Shown here: one piece after another, positions 26,198 through 35,367 of the stretch
Layout of the letters: every line of letters starts with the position of its first letter
Numbering within the stretch: position 1 is the first letter of the stretch
Source: Streptomyces sp. RKAG293
GTDB taxonomy: Bacteria > Actinomycetota > Actinomycetes > Streptomycetales > Streptomycetaceae
DNA length: 64,000 bases
Assembly: GCF_023701745.1 (NCBI RefSeq)
Contig: NZ_JAJOZB010000001.1
Span: forward strand, 8,231,001 to 8,295,000
Reading direction: 5' to 3'
Notes under the pieces: model-generated
The model's input: the letters and a program-made list of their open reading frames with translations, nothing else
The model's database searches: none
Told to the model about the DNA's origin: nothing
Translations under genes and position numbers: made by a program

Positions 26198-26623
26198 TCA
26201 GGCCAGTCGCATCGCGAAGGTCACGACGGCGCCGGGGGAGGCCGTGGCGATCACCAGCCGGTCGGTGAGCAGGCGGGTGAGCCACAGCCCGCGGCCGACC
26301 GGGCCGCCGTTGATCCCGGGCGCCAGCTCGGGGATGACGTCCTCGGAGAAGCCGGGCCCGGAATCGCTGATGCGGCACTCCAGTTCGTCGCCGACCCTGG
26401 TCAGCGCCAGGGCCCCGTCCCCGCCGGCGTGCTCGACCACGTTCGAGGCGAGCGCGTCCATGGCGAGGACGAACTCGCCGCGGCGCGGTTCCGACAGCCC
26501 CGCCAGGGACGCGCGCTGCTCGATGAGGACCCGCAGCCGCGGCAGGTCCTCGCCGGTGAACGCGACCTGCAGCAGGCACTCCGCCGGTTCGCCGGCAGGG
26601 CCGCCGGCCGGCCCGGTCATCAT
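26198..26623 (-). CDS. RsbW-like anti-sigma regulatory ATPase (HATPase_c)
   Basis: A 141-residue GHKL-type ATP-binding protein. The N-box is in MDALASNVVEHAG, the G1 box in ISDSGPGF, and the G2 box in GRGLWLTRLLTD, so ATP binding is intact. Such proteins act as serine kinases and sigma-factor antagonists, with a STAS protein as partner. The upstream gene encodes a STAS domain and overlaps it by four bases (ATGA), so the two form a likely partner-switching pair. Confidence 0.87.
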   Translation of the reverse strand: MMTGPAGGPAGEPAECLLQVAFTGEDLPRLRVLIEQRASLAGLSEPRRGEFVLAMDALASNVVEHAGGDGALALTRVGDELECRISDSGPGFSEDVIPELAPGINGGPVGRGLWLTRLLTDRLVIATASPGAVVTFAMRLA

Positions 26624-27504
26624 CGGCGCTCCGTTCCGGTCAGCACCAGGCGGGCCGAGCCGTGCTCGCCCAGTGCGCGCAGTACGCGGAGCTGGCCGCT
26701 CTCGCAGCAGACCTCGACGCGGTCGTGGCCGTCGGCGGCGCGGACCAGCCGGAGGAGGTCGTCGGCGCACCGGACGCTGAGGAAGCTCAACCGCGTCAGA
26801 TCCACGACGAGTTTCCCGGCATCCGCGGTGCGCGTGAGCGCTTCGCCGACGGCGGCGCCGAACTGCTCGCCGGTGGCGAGGTCCGCCTCGCCGATCAGCC
26901 GCAGGGAGCCGTCCCCGTACACCGCCCGCAGTTCGCCGAGCCGGGTGAGCAGATTGACGGGATGCGCCCGGCACATCCGCGCCAGGACGTCCTCGTCGAA
27001 CCAGCGGCGGTCGTACGCGCAGATCTCGCTGTAGGAGCCGTCGGTGAACAGATGCCCGGCGTGGGATTCGCGATGCGTCATCACATCGATGTCGGCGTCC
27101 AGATCCGGCACCCAGTGCATGTCGATGAAGGTGCGCAGCCCGGTGTACCCCTGCCGGCCCGCGAGGGCGGTCTCCTCGCGGATCCGCTGCCACTGCCGCT
27201 CGGGGGTGAAGTCGCGGTCGGGGCGGATCAGTGACCGCATGCTGGTCAGCACCAGCTGGCCGCGGGCCCTGACCCGGGCCATCGAAGGGCTGTCGGCCTC
27301 CAGCCGGGACCACACCTCGTCATCGCTCACCCGGGGGGCCGCGAAGACCATCACCTTCTCGCCGCGGGCCAGACCCGTCCACGCGAAGGTGGTCAGCACG
27401 TCCCAGTTCGACTCGTCGTCGCCGTAACTGACGAAGCAGTGGTCGCCAGCTCGCATGCGTTGCACGGAGATCGTGGCGGGATGGACCTCATCCCAGACAG
27501 GCAT
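26620..27504 (-). CDS. MEDS-STAS sensory regulator
   Basis: A 294-residue protein. Residues 1-190 match the MEDS domain (DHCFVSYGDDESNWDVLTTF, RGEKVMVFAAP, HLFTDGSYSEICAYDRRWF), proposed to sense small C1-type molecules or hydrocarbons. Residues about 195-290 are a STAS domain (DLATGEQFGAAV, LVVDLTRLSFLSVRCADDLL), where the usual phosphorylated serine region is FLSVRC. It is expected to bind or be phosphorylated by the RsbW-like ATPase next to it and so release a sigma factor in response to a signal. Confidence 0.85.
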   Translation of the reverse strand: MPVWDEVHPATISVQRMRAGDHCFVSYGDDESNWDVLTTFAWTGLARGEKVMVFAAPRVSDDEVWSRLEADSPSMARVRARGQLVLTSMRSLIRPDRDFTPERQWQRIREETALAGRQGYTGLRTFIDMHWVPDLDADIDVMTHRESHAGHLFTDGSYSEICAYDRRWFDEDVLARMCRAHPVNLLTRLGELRAVYGDGSLRLIGEADLATGEQFGAAVGEALTRTADAGKLVVDLTRLSFLSVRCADDLLRLVRAADGHDRVEVCCESGQLRVLRALGEHGSARLVLTGTERR

Positions 27505-27766
27505 CGCCCCTCGCTTTCTGCGACCCGTACCGCTGTTCCCGCGGACCGGAGTCGTGGCAAAGCTAGCGAGTCTGCTTCCGGGCGCGGCATGCGCCGACGG
27601 AAGTGAACGATGGCGTAAGGAAGTTGCCCTTCCGTTTTCAGGAAGGGTCGCGATTGGTCATCGCGTGATCACATCTGACCGTTCGCCGGGGCGCGGCCGG
27701 GGGCCGAGGGCGCGGCCAGGGGCGCGGCCGGTGCGCGGGGCGCGGGTCAGCGCGGAGCGCCGCGTC

Positions 27767-27898
27767 CTACCACTTCGAGCGCTGCATGAAGCGGCGGTGC
27801 GCCGACTGGGCGGAGTCGGAGCGCTGGACGGGTACGGGCGCGGGCTTCTGCTGCGGACTGTCGGTGGACTGGCTCGGGCCGCTGGTGGTGCCGGGCAT
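27767..27898 (-). CDS. small hypothetical protein
   Basis: A 43-residue open frame starting at ATG 27898 with a strong ribosome site (AGGGAGG eight to nine bases upstream) and ending at a TAG at 27767. The product starts MPGTTSGPSQSTDSPQQ and ends RRFMQRSKW: polar, Pro/Ser/Gln-rich first, then a basic amphipathic tail. There is no signal peptide or known motif. It is supported mainly by the ribosome site and the clear drop from a low-complexity half to a helical half; no overlapping gene competes for this stretch. Confidence 0.5.
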   Translation of the reverse strand: MPGTTSGPSQSTDSPQQKPAPVPVQRSDSAQSAHRRFMQRSKW

Positions 27899-28034
27899 GA
27901 TCTTCGTCCTCCCTGTCGGTGTAGGTGGCGCGGTACATCAGGAAGGCGCCAGGTTAACCGCCGGGTGCGCGGTACGGGCTTCTCTGCGGGCCGTATACCC
28001 CCGTTCGGGGACGCATCCGCTGTTGTCCGAACTG

Positions 28035-28063
28035 TTGACGGGACACGGTCACAGTTCTACCGT
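28035..28063 (+). promoter_or_regulatory. promoter upstream of the GH59 gene
   Basis: TTGACG at 28035-28040, 17 bases, TACCGT at 28058-28063, 103 bases before the ATG. It matches the -35 consensus well and the TAnnnT pattern of Streptomyces -10 boxes. Confidence 0.5.
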
Positions 28064-28165
28064 CCGATGGCGGTGGACTGAGTTGTCTTCTGTTCGCTTT
28101 TCGCAACCCTTCTCCACAAACCTCAACGGCCGTCTGTGCCCGGCCGCGAAGAAGGAGCCCCGCGT

Positions 28166-30640
28166 ATGCGAAGCCAGCACGCCGTACCGCAACTGCGCGC
28201 CGTAGCGCCCCCGCGCACCTTACGCACCCTGCGAACGCCCCTGACCGTACTGCTCGTGCTCGTCATGGCGGCGTTCGCCGTCCTCCAGGCCCCGCCCGCC
28301 CACGCGGCGGTGAACACCGCGATCACCGTCGACGGGAACTCCCCGGGCCGGATCTTCGACGGAGTCGGAGCGATCAGCGGCGGCGGCGGCAACTCGCGGC
28401 TGCTGGCGGACTATCCGGAGCCGCAGCGCGGCCAGATCCTGGACTACCTGTTCAAGCCCGGCTACGGCGCGGCCCTGCAGATCTTCAAGGTCGAGATCGG
28501 CGGCGACACCAACTCCACCGACGGTGCCGAACCCAGTCACGAGCACACCCGCGGCACCGTCGACTGCGGTACCGGATACGAGTGGTGGCTGATGGAACAG
28601 GCCAAGGCCCGTAATCCAGCGGTGAAGCTCTACGGGCTCGCCTGGGGCGCGCCCGGCTGGATCGGCAACGGCAACTTCTGGTCCCAGGACATGATCGACT
28701 ACCTGATCGCCTGGATGGGCTGCGCCACCCAGCACGGACTCAGGATCGACTACCTGGGCGGCTGGAACGAGCGCGGCTACAACAAGGCCTGGTACGAGAA
28801 CCTGCACGCCACCCTCGCCGCGAAGGGCTACGGATCGACGAAGATCGTCGGCGCGGACTCCGACTGGTCGGTCGCCGGGGACATCCGCGGCGACGCGGCC
28901 TTCGCCGCCTCCGTGGACATCGTCGGCGCGCACTACCCCTGCGGCTACATGTCCGCGATGACGTCGTGCTCCACCACCTCCGACGCCCTGGCGACCGGAA
29001 AGCAGCTGTGGGCGAGCGAGAACGGCTCCGAGGACTACAACACCGGCGGCGCGCCCATCGCCCGCGCCATCAACAGGGGTTATCTGGACGCCAAGTTCTC
29101 CGCGTTCATCAACTGGCCGCTGGCCGCCGCGCTCTACCAGAACCTCCCGTACAACACCGACGGCATGCTGACCGCCACCCAGCCCTGGTCCGGCACGTAC
29201 AGCGTCGGAAAGAGCACCTGGGCCACCGCGCACACCACCCAGTTCACCCAGCCGGGCTGGCAGTACCTGGACTCCGGCAGCGGCTACCTGGGCGGCGACC
29301 GCGCCAACGGCAGCTACGTCAGCTACAGGTCACCGGGAAAGACCGCCTGGAGCACCGTTCTCGAAACCCTCGACGCCACGGCCGCGCAGACCGTCAGCCT
29401 CAAAACCGCCGGAGGACTGCCCGGCGGCACGGTGCACGTCTGGTCCAGCGACTTCGCCTCCGGCCGGCAGAGCGACTACCTCGTGCACACCGCCGACCTC
29501 ACACCCGTCAACGGCGCCTACCAGCTGACCCTGCAGCCGGGCCGGGTGTACTCGGTGACCACCACCACGGGACAGGGCGCGGGAACGGCCGCCTCGCCCA
29601 CCCGCGGGCTGCTCGCACTGCCCTACTCCGACGACTTCCAGTCCACCCGGCAGGGCGGCGAGGCCCGGTATCTGGCCGACATGAACGGCTCCTTCGAGGG
29701 CGCGGCCTGCGGGGCGGGCCGCACGGGCACCTGCATACGGCAGATGGCCACGACGACCCCCATCACCTGGGACGACGGCAGTGACCCGTACGCGACGCTG
29801 GGTGACCTGAGCTGGTCCGACTACACCGTGTCGGCCGACGCGATGCTCGAACAGGCGGGCGCGGTCCAGCTGATGGGCCGGGTCGGCACCCAGAAGGGCT
29901 TCTCCCCGGGCAGCATCAACGCCTACTACCTCAAACTCACCAACACCGGGGCCTGGTCCATCCTGCGCAACAGCGCCACCGGAGCGGTCGCCACCCTCGC
30001 CTCCGGCACCGTCGCCGCGCCCGGCACCGGCAGCTGGCACCGGCTCGCCCTCACCTTCGCCGGCCGCACCATCACCGCGACGATCGACGGCACGAAAGCC
30101 GGCTCCGTCAGCGACGACTCCTACGGGGCGGGCCAGGTCGGCATCGGCACCGCCGGGTACGTGGCCGCCCAGTTCGACAACCTCAGCGTCACCCCCGGCT
30201 CCCCGGCCGTCCTGTCGGGGACGTACACCCTGGTCAACCGCAACAGCGGCAAGGCGCTCGACGCGGCCAAGCAGGGCACCGCCGACGGCACGCCGATCAT
30301 TCAGTGGACCCGCAACGGCGGCGGCAACCAGCAGTGGAGGATCGCTCAGGCCCCGGGCGGCTACTACACCGTCACCGGCGTGGCCAGTGGCAAGGCGCTC
30401 GACGTACCCGGCGCCGCCAAGGTCGCCGGGACCCGACTCGACCTCTGGACGTCCAACGGGGGCGCCAACCAGCAGTGGCTGATCGTCCCCAGCGGTGGCG
30501 GCTACTACACGCTGGAGGGCCGCGACAGCGGTCAGCTCGCCGACGTCAGCGGCGCGTCCACCGCCGACGAGGCGCCGGTCGTCCAGTGGCCGGCGAACGG
30601 CGGCGGCAACCAGCAGTGGCAGCTGGTGCCCGTCTCCTGA
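28166..30640 (+). CDS. secreted GH59 galactocerebrosidase-like enzyme with ricin-type lectin tail
   Basis: An 824-residue protein. A signal peptide (residues 1-47) ends APPAHA. The catalytic barrel begins GRIFDGVGAISGGGGNSRLL, with KVEIGGDTNSTDG, the acid/base Glu202 in GGWNERG and nucleophile Glu285 in WASENGSED; this is the GH59 arrangement, named after animal galactosylceramidase. A beta-sandwich/lectin-like domain (about 490-680) follows. The last 135 residues hold three ricin B (CBM13) repeats, each with a G-(G/A)-N-Q-Q-W motif. Bacterial members are thought to act on beta-galactosides such as plant galactans. It stands alone behind its own promoter. Confidence 0.85.
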   Translation: MRSQHAVPQLRAVAPPRTLRTLRTPLTVLLVLVMAAFAVLQAPPAHAAVNTAITVDGNSPGRIFDGVGAISGGGGNSRLLADYPEPQRGQILDYLFKPGYGAALQIFKVEIGGDTNSTDGAEPSHEHTRGTVDCGTGYEWWLMEQAKARNPAVKLYGLAWGAPGWIGNGNFWSQDMIDYLIAWMGCATQHGLRIDYLGGWNERGYNKAWYENLHATLAAKGYGSTKIVGADSDWSVAGDIRGDAAFAASVDIVGAHYPCGYMSAMTSCSTTSDALATGKQLWASENGSEDYNTGGAPIARAINRGYLDAKFSAFINWPLAAALYQNLPYNTDGMLTATQPWSGTYSVGKSTWATAHTTQFTQPGWQYLDSGSGYLGGDRANGSYVSYRSPGKTAWSTVLETLDATAAQTVSLKTAGGLPGGTVHVWSSDFASGRQSDYLVHTADLTPVNGAYQLTLQPGRVYSVTTTTGQGAGTAASPTRGLLALPYSDDFQSTRQGGEARYLADMNGSFEGAACGAGRTGTCIRQMATTTPITWDDGSDPYATLGDLSWSDYTVSADAMLEQAGAVQLMGRVGTQKGFSPGSINAYYLKLTNTGAWSILRNSATGAVATLASGTVAAPGTGSWHRLALTFAGRTITATIDGTKAGSVSDDSYGAGQVGIGTAGYVAAQFDNLSVTPGSPAVLSGTYTLVNRNSGKALDAAKQGTADGTPIIQWTRNGGGNQQWRIAQAPGGYYTVTGVASGKALDVPGAAKVAGTRLDLWTSNGGANQQWLIVPSGGGYYTLEGRDSGQLADVSGASTADEAPVVQWPANGGGNQQWQLVPVS

Positions 30641-30834
30641 TCCGTTCCGGCCGTGTGCCGTGCCTCCGGGGCGGCCGGTCCTGACCCCGCCAGTGGTAGG
30701 AACCGCGCTGGTACCTGCCGTGTGCGTACGTGGCACGGGGGGCTGGGTCGGCCGCGCCGGGCGGCGAAGTATTCCTTCCGGGAGCCCGTGGCGCGATCGG
30801 CGCGACGGGCCCGGTATCCGGAGGGAACGGGACG

Positions 30835-32289
30835 ATGGCGATTGTTGAAGGGGTGCCGGCCGGCGTGGAGGCGCCGGTCGGCGGGTCTGTGCGGGAGTCC
30901 GTGCCCGGGCGGATGACAGGCCGGCTGCGGCTGGTCCTGGTGGTGCTGCTGGTCGCGCAGTTCATGCTGGCCGTGGACTTCTCGATCCTCAATGTGGCGC
31001 TGCCGGTGGTCGGCCAGGGGCTCGGGTTCCCGCTGGCGGACCTGCAGTGGATCGGTACGTCGTTCGCGCTGGCCGCCGCGGGGTTCACGCTGCTGTTCGG
31101 CCGGATCGCCGACATCGTCGGCCGCCGCCGGCTGTTCCTCGCGGGCCTGGCCCTGCTGGGGGTCTCCTCGCTGGTCGGCGGGCTCGCGGTCAGCCCGGGC
31201 ATGCTGCTGGCCGCCCGGGTCGCCCAGGGGCTGGCGACGGCGGCCGTCACCCCGGCCGGCCTGTCACTGCTGACCTCGTCCTTCCCCGAGGGCCCGCTGC
31301 GGGACAAGGCGCTCGGTCTCAACGGCGCCCTGATGTCGGCCGGCTTCACCGCCGGCGCGGTCCTCGGGGGTGTGCTGACCGAGCTGCTCTCCTGGCGCTG
31401 GGCGTTCTTCGTCAACGTGCCGGTCGCCGTCGCGGTGCTGATCGTGGCCCCGCTGGTGATCAAGGAGAGCCGCCCCGCGGTCCGCCCGCGGCTGGACGTG
31501 CCCGGCGCGGTCGCGGTCACCCTCGGCCTGCTCGCCCTGGTCCTCGGGCTGACCACGGCGGGGGAGAAGGGGTGGGGTGACCCGGTGTGCCTGGTGTCCC
31601 TGGCGACCGGCGCCGTGCTGCTCGTCGTGTTCTACGTCGTCGAGAAGGGCGCGTCCGCCCCTCTGGTGCCGGTGGCGATGCTGCGGCGCCGCACCGTGAT
31701 CTGGGGCAACGTCGCGGGCCTCATCGCCTTCGTCACCGAGACCTCGCTGGTCTTCCTCATGACCCTCTATCTGCAGAAGGTGCTCGGCTTCTCCCCGCTG
31801 GCGGCGGGCCTGTCCTTCGGCGTGCTGGGCCTGGGCACCGTCGCCGGCGGTCTGGTCGCGGCCCGGGTGATCGGCCGGATCGGCACCAGGGCGACCCTCG
31901 TGACCGGCGGTGCCGTCCAGGCCGTCGCCACGGTGGCGCTGGTCGCGCTGGGTGACGACCGCGGCTGGATGGCGCTGCTGCTGGCGGGCACCTTCCTCGG
32001 CGGGATCGGCAACATGCTGGTGATCGTCGGCTTCATGGTGACCGCCACCTCCGGCATCCCCGACGCCCAGCAGGGCATGGCGACCGGTCTGGCCACCATG
32101 ACCCAGCAGGTCGGCATCACCATGGGCGCCCCGGTCATGAGCGCCATCGCCACCGCCGGGATCACCGTCTCGTCCGGCACGGGCGCGGTACTGGACGGCA
32201 TCGGGAACGCGGTCCTGGTGAACGCGGCCATCGTGCTGGCCGGCGCGGTCCTCGCGGCCCTGTTCCTGCGCGGCGCGCGGCGGACGTGA
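30835..32289 (+). CDS. MFS drug exporter of the DHA2 (14-helix) type
   Basis: A 484-residue membrane protein with 14 hydrophobic segments. It carries motif A (GRIADIVGRRRLFLAG), motif B/C region (RVAQGLATAAVTPAGLSLL, then GAVLGGVLTELLSWRWAFFVNVP) that identifies proton-driven EmrB/QacA exporters. It is likely to confer tolerance to a hydrophobic compound. GGAGGGAACGG precedes the ATG. No regulator is adjacent. The hairpin at 32356-32382 ends the transcript. Confidence 0.9.
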   Translation: MAIVEGVPAGVEAPVGGSVRESVPGRMTGRLRLVLVVLLVAQFMLAVDFSILNVALPVVGQGLGFPLADLQWIGTSFALAAAGFTLLFGRIADIVGRRRLFLAGLALLGVSSLVGGLAVSPGMLLAARVAQGLATAAVTPAGLSLLTSSFPEGPLRDKALGLNGALMSAGFTAGAVLGGVLTELLSWRWAFFVNVPVAVAVLIVAPLVIKESRPAVRPRLDVPGAVAVTLGLLALVLGLTTAGEKGWGDPVCLVSLATGAVLLVVFYVVEKGASAPLVPVAMLRRRTVIWGNVAGLIAFVTETSLVFLMTLYLQKVLGFSPLAAGLSFGVLGLGTVAGGLVAARVIGRIGTRATLVTGGAVQAVATVALVALGDDRGWMALLLAGTFLGGIGNMLVIVGFMVTATSGIPDAQQGMATGLATMTQQVGITMGAPVMSAIATAGITVSSGTGAVLDGIGNAVLVNAAIVLAGAVLAALFLRGARRT

Positions 32290-32355
32290 CGCGGGTCTCA
32301 GGCCGCTTCCGCCCTTGTGCCACAAGGGCGCTCCGCCCCCGGGGCGCCGCCGGAG

Positions 32356-32382
32356 GGCCCGCATCCGCCATGGATGCGGGCC
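32356..32382 (+). terminator. terminator after the MFS gene
   Basis: A perfect 11-bp stem (GGCCCGCATCC and its complement) around a 5-base loop, 67 bases after the MFS stop. The loop contains an ATG-like triplet but no reading frame of note. Confidence 0.75.
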
Positions 32383-32433
32383 ACGTGCTATCGTAGATCT
32401 CAGTTGCAGTTGTGGTACCCATGAAACTTTGTG

Positions 32434-32473
32434 TGCACCTGACGGTTACATCCCTCAGGTGCATTTTGTTTTT
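32434..32473 (+). terminator. intrinsic terminator/attenuator in the cspA leader
   Basis: TGCACCTGA, 12 bases, TCAGGTGCA, then TTTTGTTTTT: a 9-bp stem followed by a U-rich tract, which is rare in this GC-rich genome. It lies between the MFS terminator and cspA, 89 bases before the cspA ATG. With a possible -10-like TATCGT near 32389 just upstream, it would end a short leader RNA and could act as a temperature-sensitive attenuator. Confidence 0.6.
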
Positions 32474-32561
32474 CCGGTCATCTCCGGATGGGCTCATTGC
32501 GGCGACGCGGAACACGTGAAGTGCGTATTCCGGCTGTGCCCCCTATCAGAGGAGATTTGAC

Positions 32562-32765
32562 ATGGCTACTGGCACCGTGAAGTGGTTCAACGCGGAAAAG
32601 GGCTTCGGCTTCATCGAGCAGGACGGCGGCGGCGCTGACGTCTTCGCCCACTACTCGAACATCGCCACCCAGGGCTTCCGTGAGCTCCAGGAAGGCCAGA
32701 AGGTCTCCTTCGACGTCACGCAGGGCCAGAAGGGCCCGCAGGCCGAGAACATCGTTCCCGCCTGA
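32562..32765 (+). CDS. cspA: cold shock protein
   Basis: A 67-residue OB-fold cold shock protein: GTVKWFNAEKGFGFI contains RNP1 and DVFAHYSNI contains RNP2, so single-stranded RNA/DNA binding is intact. It is expected to melt RNA structure at low temperature. GAGGAGATTTGAC precedes the ATG. It has a long, structured leader and is followed by a very strong terminator and then a DEAD-box helicase, a natural partner in cold adaptation. Confidence 0.97.
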   Translation: MATGTVKWFNAEKGFGFIEQDGGGADVFAHYSNIATQGFRELQEGQKVSFDVTQGQKGPQAENIVPA

Positions 32766-32781
32766 CGCTGACAAGAGCTGA

Positions 32782-32815
32782 GCCAGGGCCCGCACCTCAC
32801 GGTGCGGGCCCTGGC
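32782..32815 (+). terminator. strong terminator after cspA
   Basis: A perfect 15-bp stem (GCCAGGGCCCGCACC and its complement) around a TCAC loop, starting 17 bases after the cspA stop. This is among the strongest hairpins in the window and should isolate cspA from the helicase gene. Confidence 0.9.
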
Positions 32816-33048
32816 CGTTGCCCGGACTCCGTAGGACCCCCCGGGCACCATTCACCACACGGACCTCATCGGTCCGGCATTCCGGCCGCCACTTCTCAGT
32901 AGGCGCCGTTTTCATCGGAGTTCACCGCGCGGAGATTTCCGCCGGACTCCGCATTCGCCATTTGCTTCGGTTCGTTTCTTGCGATTCCTTGCGCGGCTGC
33001 CGGCCGCCGGGTCTTCCTCGACACGCGCCGCCTCGAGGAAGGTTCCGC

Positions 33049-34587
33049 ATGAACCGCACCACGCGCTCGAACAGCCCCTACTCCCGCAGCAGCCGCACCG
33101 GCGGCTCGGGCAGTGGCGGCAGCTACAGCAGCCGCTCCGCCGGCTCCGGCAACAACACCGCCGGGTTCACCGGCCGCTCCCGCTCGCAGTCCCCGAACCG
33201 CTCCGGCGGTTCCGGACGCCGGCCGGCCGCGCTGCAGGGCGAGTTCGCCCTGCCCGTCACGATCACCCCGGCGCTTCCCGCCGTCACCACCTTCGGCGCG
33301 CTGGACATGCCCGTCGAGGTGCTCAAGATGCTCACCAGCCTGGGCATGAACGAGCCGTTCCCGATCCAGGGCGCGACGCTGCCGAACTCGCTGGCCGGCC
33401 GTGACGTCCTCGGCCGCGGGCGCACCGGCTCCGGCAAGACCCTCGCGTTCGGTCTGGCGCTGCTCTGCCGCACCGCCGGACAGCGTGCCCAGCCCCGTCA
33501 GCCGCTCGCCCTGGTCCTGGTCCCGACCCGTGAGCTGGCCCAGCAGGTCACCGACGCGCTCACCCCGTACGCCCGCTCGCTGCACCTGCGGCTGGCCACG
33601 GTCGTCGGCGGTATGTCGATCGGCCGCCAGGCCAGCGTGCTGCGCGGCGGCGCCGAGGTCGTCGTGGCGACGCCGGGCCGGCTCAAGGACCTGATCGACC
33701 GCGGTGACTGCCGGCTGGACCGGGTGGCCATCACGGTGCTCGACGAGGCCGACCAGATGGCCGACATGGGCTTCATGCCGCAGGTCACCGCGCTGCTCGA
33801 CCAGGTGCGCACCGACGGCCAGCGGATGCTGTTCTCGGCCACCCTGGACCGCAACGTCGACCAGCTGGTGCGCCAGTACCTGCACGACCCGGTGGTCCAC
33901 TCGGTGGACCCCTCGGCCGGTGCGGTCACCACGATGGAACACCACGTGCTGCACGTGCACGGCGCCGACAAGCGCGCCACCACCACGGAGATCGCCGCCC
34001 GTGACGGACGGGTGCTGATGTTCCTGGACACCAAGCACGCCGTCGACCTGCTGACCCGCGAGCTGCTGGCCAGCGGGGTGCGGGCGGCCGCGCTGCACGG
34101 CGGCAAGTCGCAGCCGCAGCGCAACCGGACGCTGGAGCAGTTCAAGAACGGGCACGTGACCGTGCTGGTGGCGACCAACGTCGCCGCCCGCGGCATCCAC
34201 GTCGACAACCTGGACCTGGTCGTCAACGTCGACCCGCCCAGCGACCACAAGGACTACCTGCACCGCGGCGGCCGTACCGCCCGCGCGGGGGAGTCCGGTG
34301 TGGTCGTCACGCTGGTGCTGCCGAACCAGCGCCGCGACATGACGCGTCTGATGGCCGACGCCGGCATCACGCCGAAGACGACCCAGGTCCGCTCCGGCGA
34401 GGCCGAGCTGACGCGGATCACCGGAGCCCAGGCCCCGTCCGGCGTTCCGGTCGTCATCACCGCGCCGGTGTCCGAGGCCGCGAAGCGCAGTGCCGCCTCG
34501 ACCCGCGGGCGCCGCAGCCGTACGGCCCAGGCCCGTCGCGCCGGTGCGCCGGATCGTTCCTCCAGGCCCCGTACGACCGCCGTCTGA
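33049..34587 (+). CDS. DEAD-box RNA helicase
   Basis: A 512-residue helicase. Residues 1-60 are a Ser/Gly/Arg-rich tail. Then come the Q motif region (FPIQGATLP), Walker A GRTGSGKT (124-131), PTRELA, DEAD at 232-235, SAT at 263-265, and in the second RecA domain ARGIHVDN and HRGGRTARAG. The C-terminal 60 residues are Arg/Ala-rich and basic, suited to RNA binding. It probably unwinds structured mRNA in the cold, in step with CspA next door. GAGGAAGG precedes the ATG. Confidence 0.95.
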   Translation: MNRTTRSNSPYSRSSRTGGSGSGGSYSSRSAGSGNNTAGFTGRSRSQSPNRSGGSGRRPAALQGEFALPVTITPALPAVTTFGALDMPVEVLKMLTSLGMNEPFPIQGATLPNSLAGRDVLGRGRTGSGKTLAFGLALLCRTAGQRAQPRQPLALVLVPTRELAQQVTDALTPYARSLHLRLATVVGGMSIGRQASVLRGGAEVVVATPGRLKDLIDRGDCRLDRVAITVLDEADQMADMGFMPQVTALLDQVRTDGQRMLFSATLDRNVDQLVRQYLHDPVVHSVDPSAGAVTTMEHHVLHVHGADKRATTTEIAARDGRVLMFLDTKHAVDLLTRELLASGVRAAALHGGKSQPQRNRTLEQFKNGHVTVLVATNVAARGIHVDNLDLVVNVDPPSDHKDYLHRGGRTARAGESGVVVTLVLPNQRRDMTRLMADAGITPKTTQVRSGEAELTRITGAQAPSGVPVVITAPVSEAAKRSAASTRGRRSRTAQARRAGAPDRSSRPRTTAV

Positions 34588-34623
34588 CCGTTGCCGGCCG
34601 CTGGCCGGCGACACCGGAATACC

Positions 34624-34657
34624 GCCGGGCCCCACTGACGAGTGGGGTCCGGCTTTT
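34624..34657 (+). terminator. terminator after the helicase gene
   Basis: A 13-base stem (GCCGGGCCCCACT with AGTGGGGTCCGGC, one G-T mismatch pair) with a GACG loop followed by TTTT. It lies between the helicase and the convergent STAS gene. Confidence 0.85.
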
Positions 34658-34668
34658 CGCTGTCGCCG

Positions 34669-35109
34669 TCAGGCGGACGCGTCGTCGGTGCGCGGTTCGG
34701 GCGGAGCGACCGGGAGCAGGGCTTCACCCACCCCGTCGGCGAGCGTCAGGACCTGGTCCGCACCGGTCAGTTCGAGGGTGCGCAGCAGCTGCGGGCTGAC
34801 GTCGGCGAGGACCAGGACGTCCCCGCGGTCCTGCAGCGTCTGCCGGATGGTGAGCAGCAGGCCCAGCCCGCGGGAGTCGCAGAAGGTGAGCCCGGCGCAG
34901 TCCAGCACCAGGCGGGACCGGCGGGCGTCGCCGTCCTGCTGGGCCGGCAGCTCGCCGTTCCGGATCCGGCCGTCCTGCCGGGCGCGGAGCAGCTCGGCCA
35001 CGGCGGTCGCCAGGACGTCCTCGCTGTCCAGGTCGAGCTCGCCCGCCAGCGCGAGTACGTCGACATCCCCCTGGCCGTGGCGTACGGGCCGCACCTGCAG
35101 CCGAGTCAT
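34669..35109 (-). CDS. STAS domain anti-sigma factor antagonist
   Basis: A 146-residue protein with one STAS domain: DVDVLALAGELDLDSEDVLA, then LVLDCAGLTFCDSRGLGLLL, in which the serine of DSRGL is the expected phosphorylation site. A short insertion of charged residues (RIRNGELPAQQDGDARR) separates the first helix from the second strand. Such proteins bind RsbW-like kinases and free a stress sigma factor. The ATG at 35109 follows CGGGAGACGACC; a much longer frame upstream is antisense to other genes and was not used. Confidence 0.88.
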   Translation of the reverse strand: MTRLQVRPVRHGQGDVDVLALAGELDLDSEDVLATAVAELLRARQDGRIRNGELPAQQDGDARRSRLVLDCAGLTFCDSRGLGLLLTIRQTLQDRGDVLVLADVSPQLLRTLELTGADQVLTLADGVGEALLPVAPPEPRTDDASA

Positions 35110-35367
35110 GGTCGTCTCCCGAAGATCAAGATCGAGGAAATACTGGGTGTGCTCACGTCGCCCCCCACCCCGCCTTGCCACGGGTCGGCCGACTCCGTGG
35201 CGAGGTTGGGCGAGGGTAGCGTACCTGGCTTCCCGGCGTGCGTAAATCTGTCTCGGCCACGATAGACATTTCCCGATCGGGTTGTTAGGTTTTCTGACGT
35301 AATGAAGGACGTCGGTGATCTCCGGCTGTCGCCTCCCCCCAAGTGGGCTGTACGCCGCAGAGGTGCA

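Noticed and set aside
24606..26579. A 657-codon minus-strand frame
   Set aside because: It is antisense to the MurE-like gene, which has every expected motif on the plus strand.
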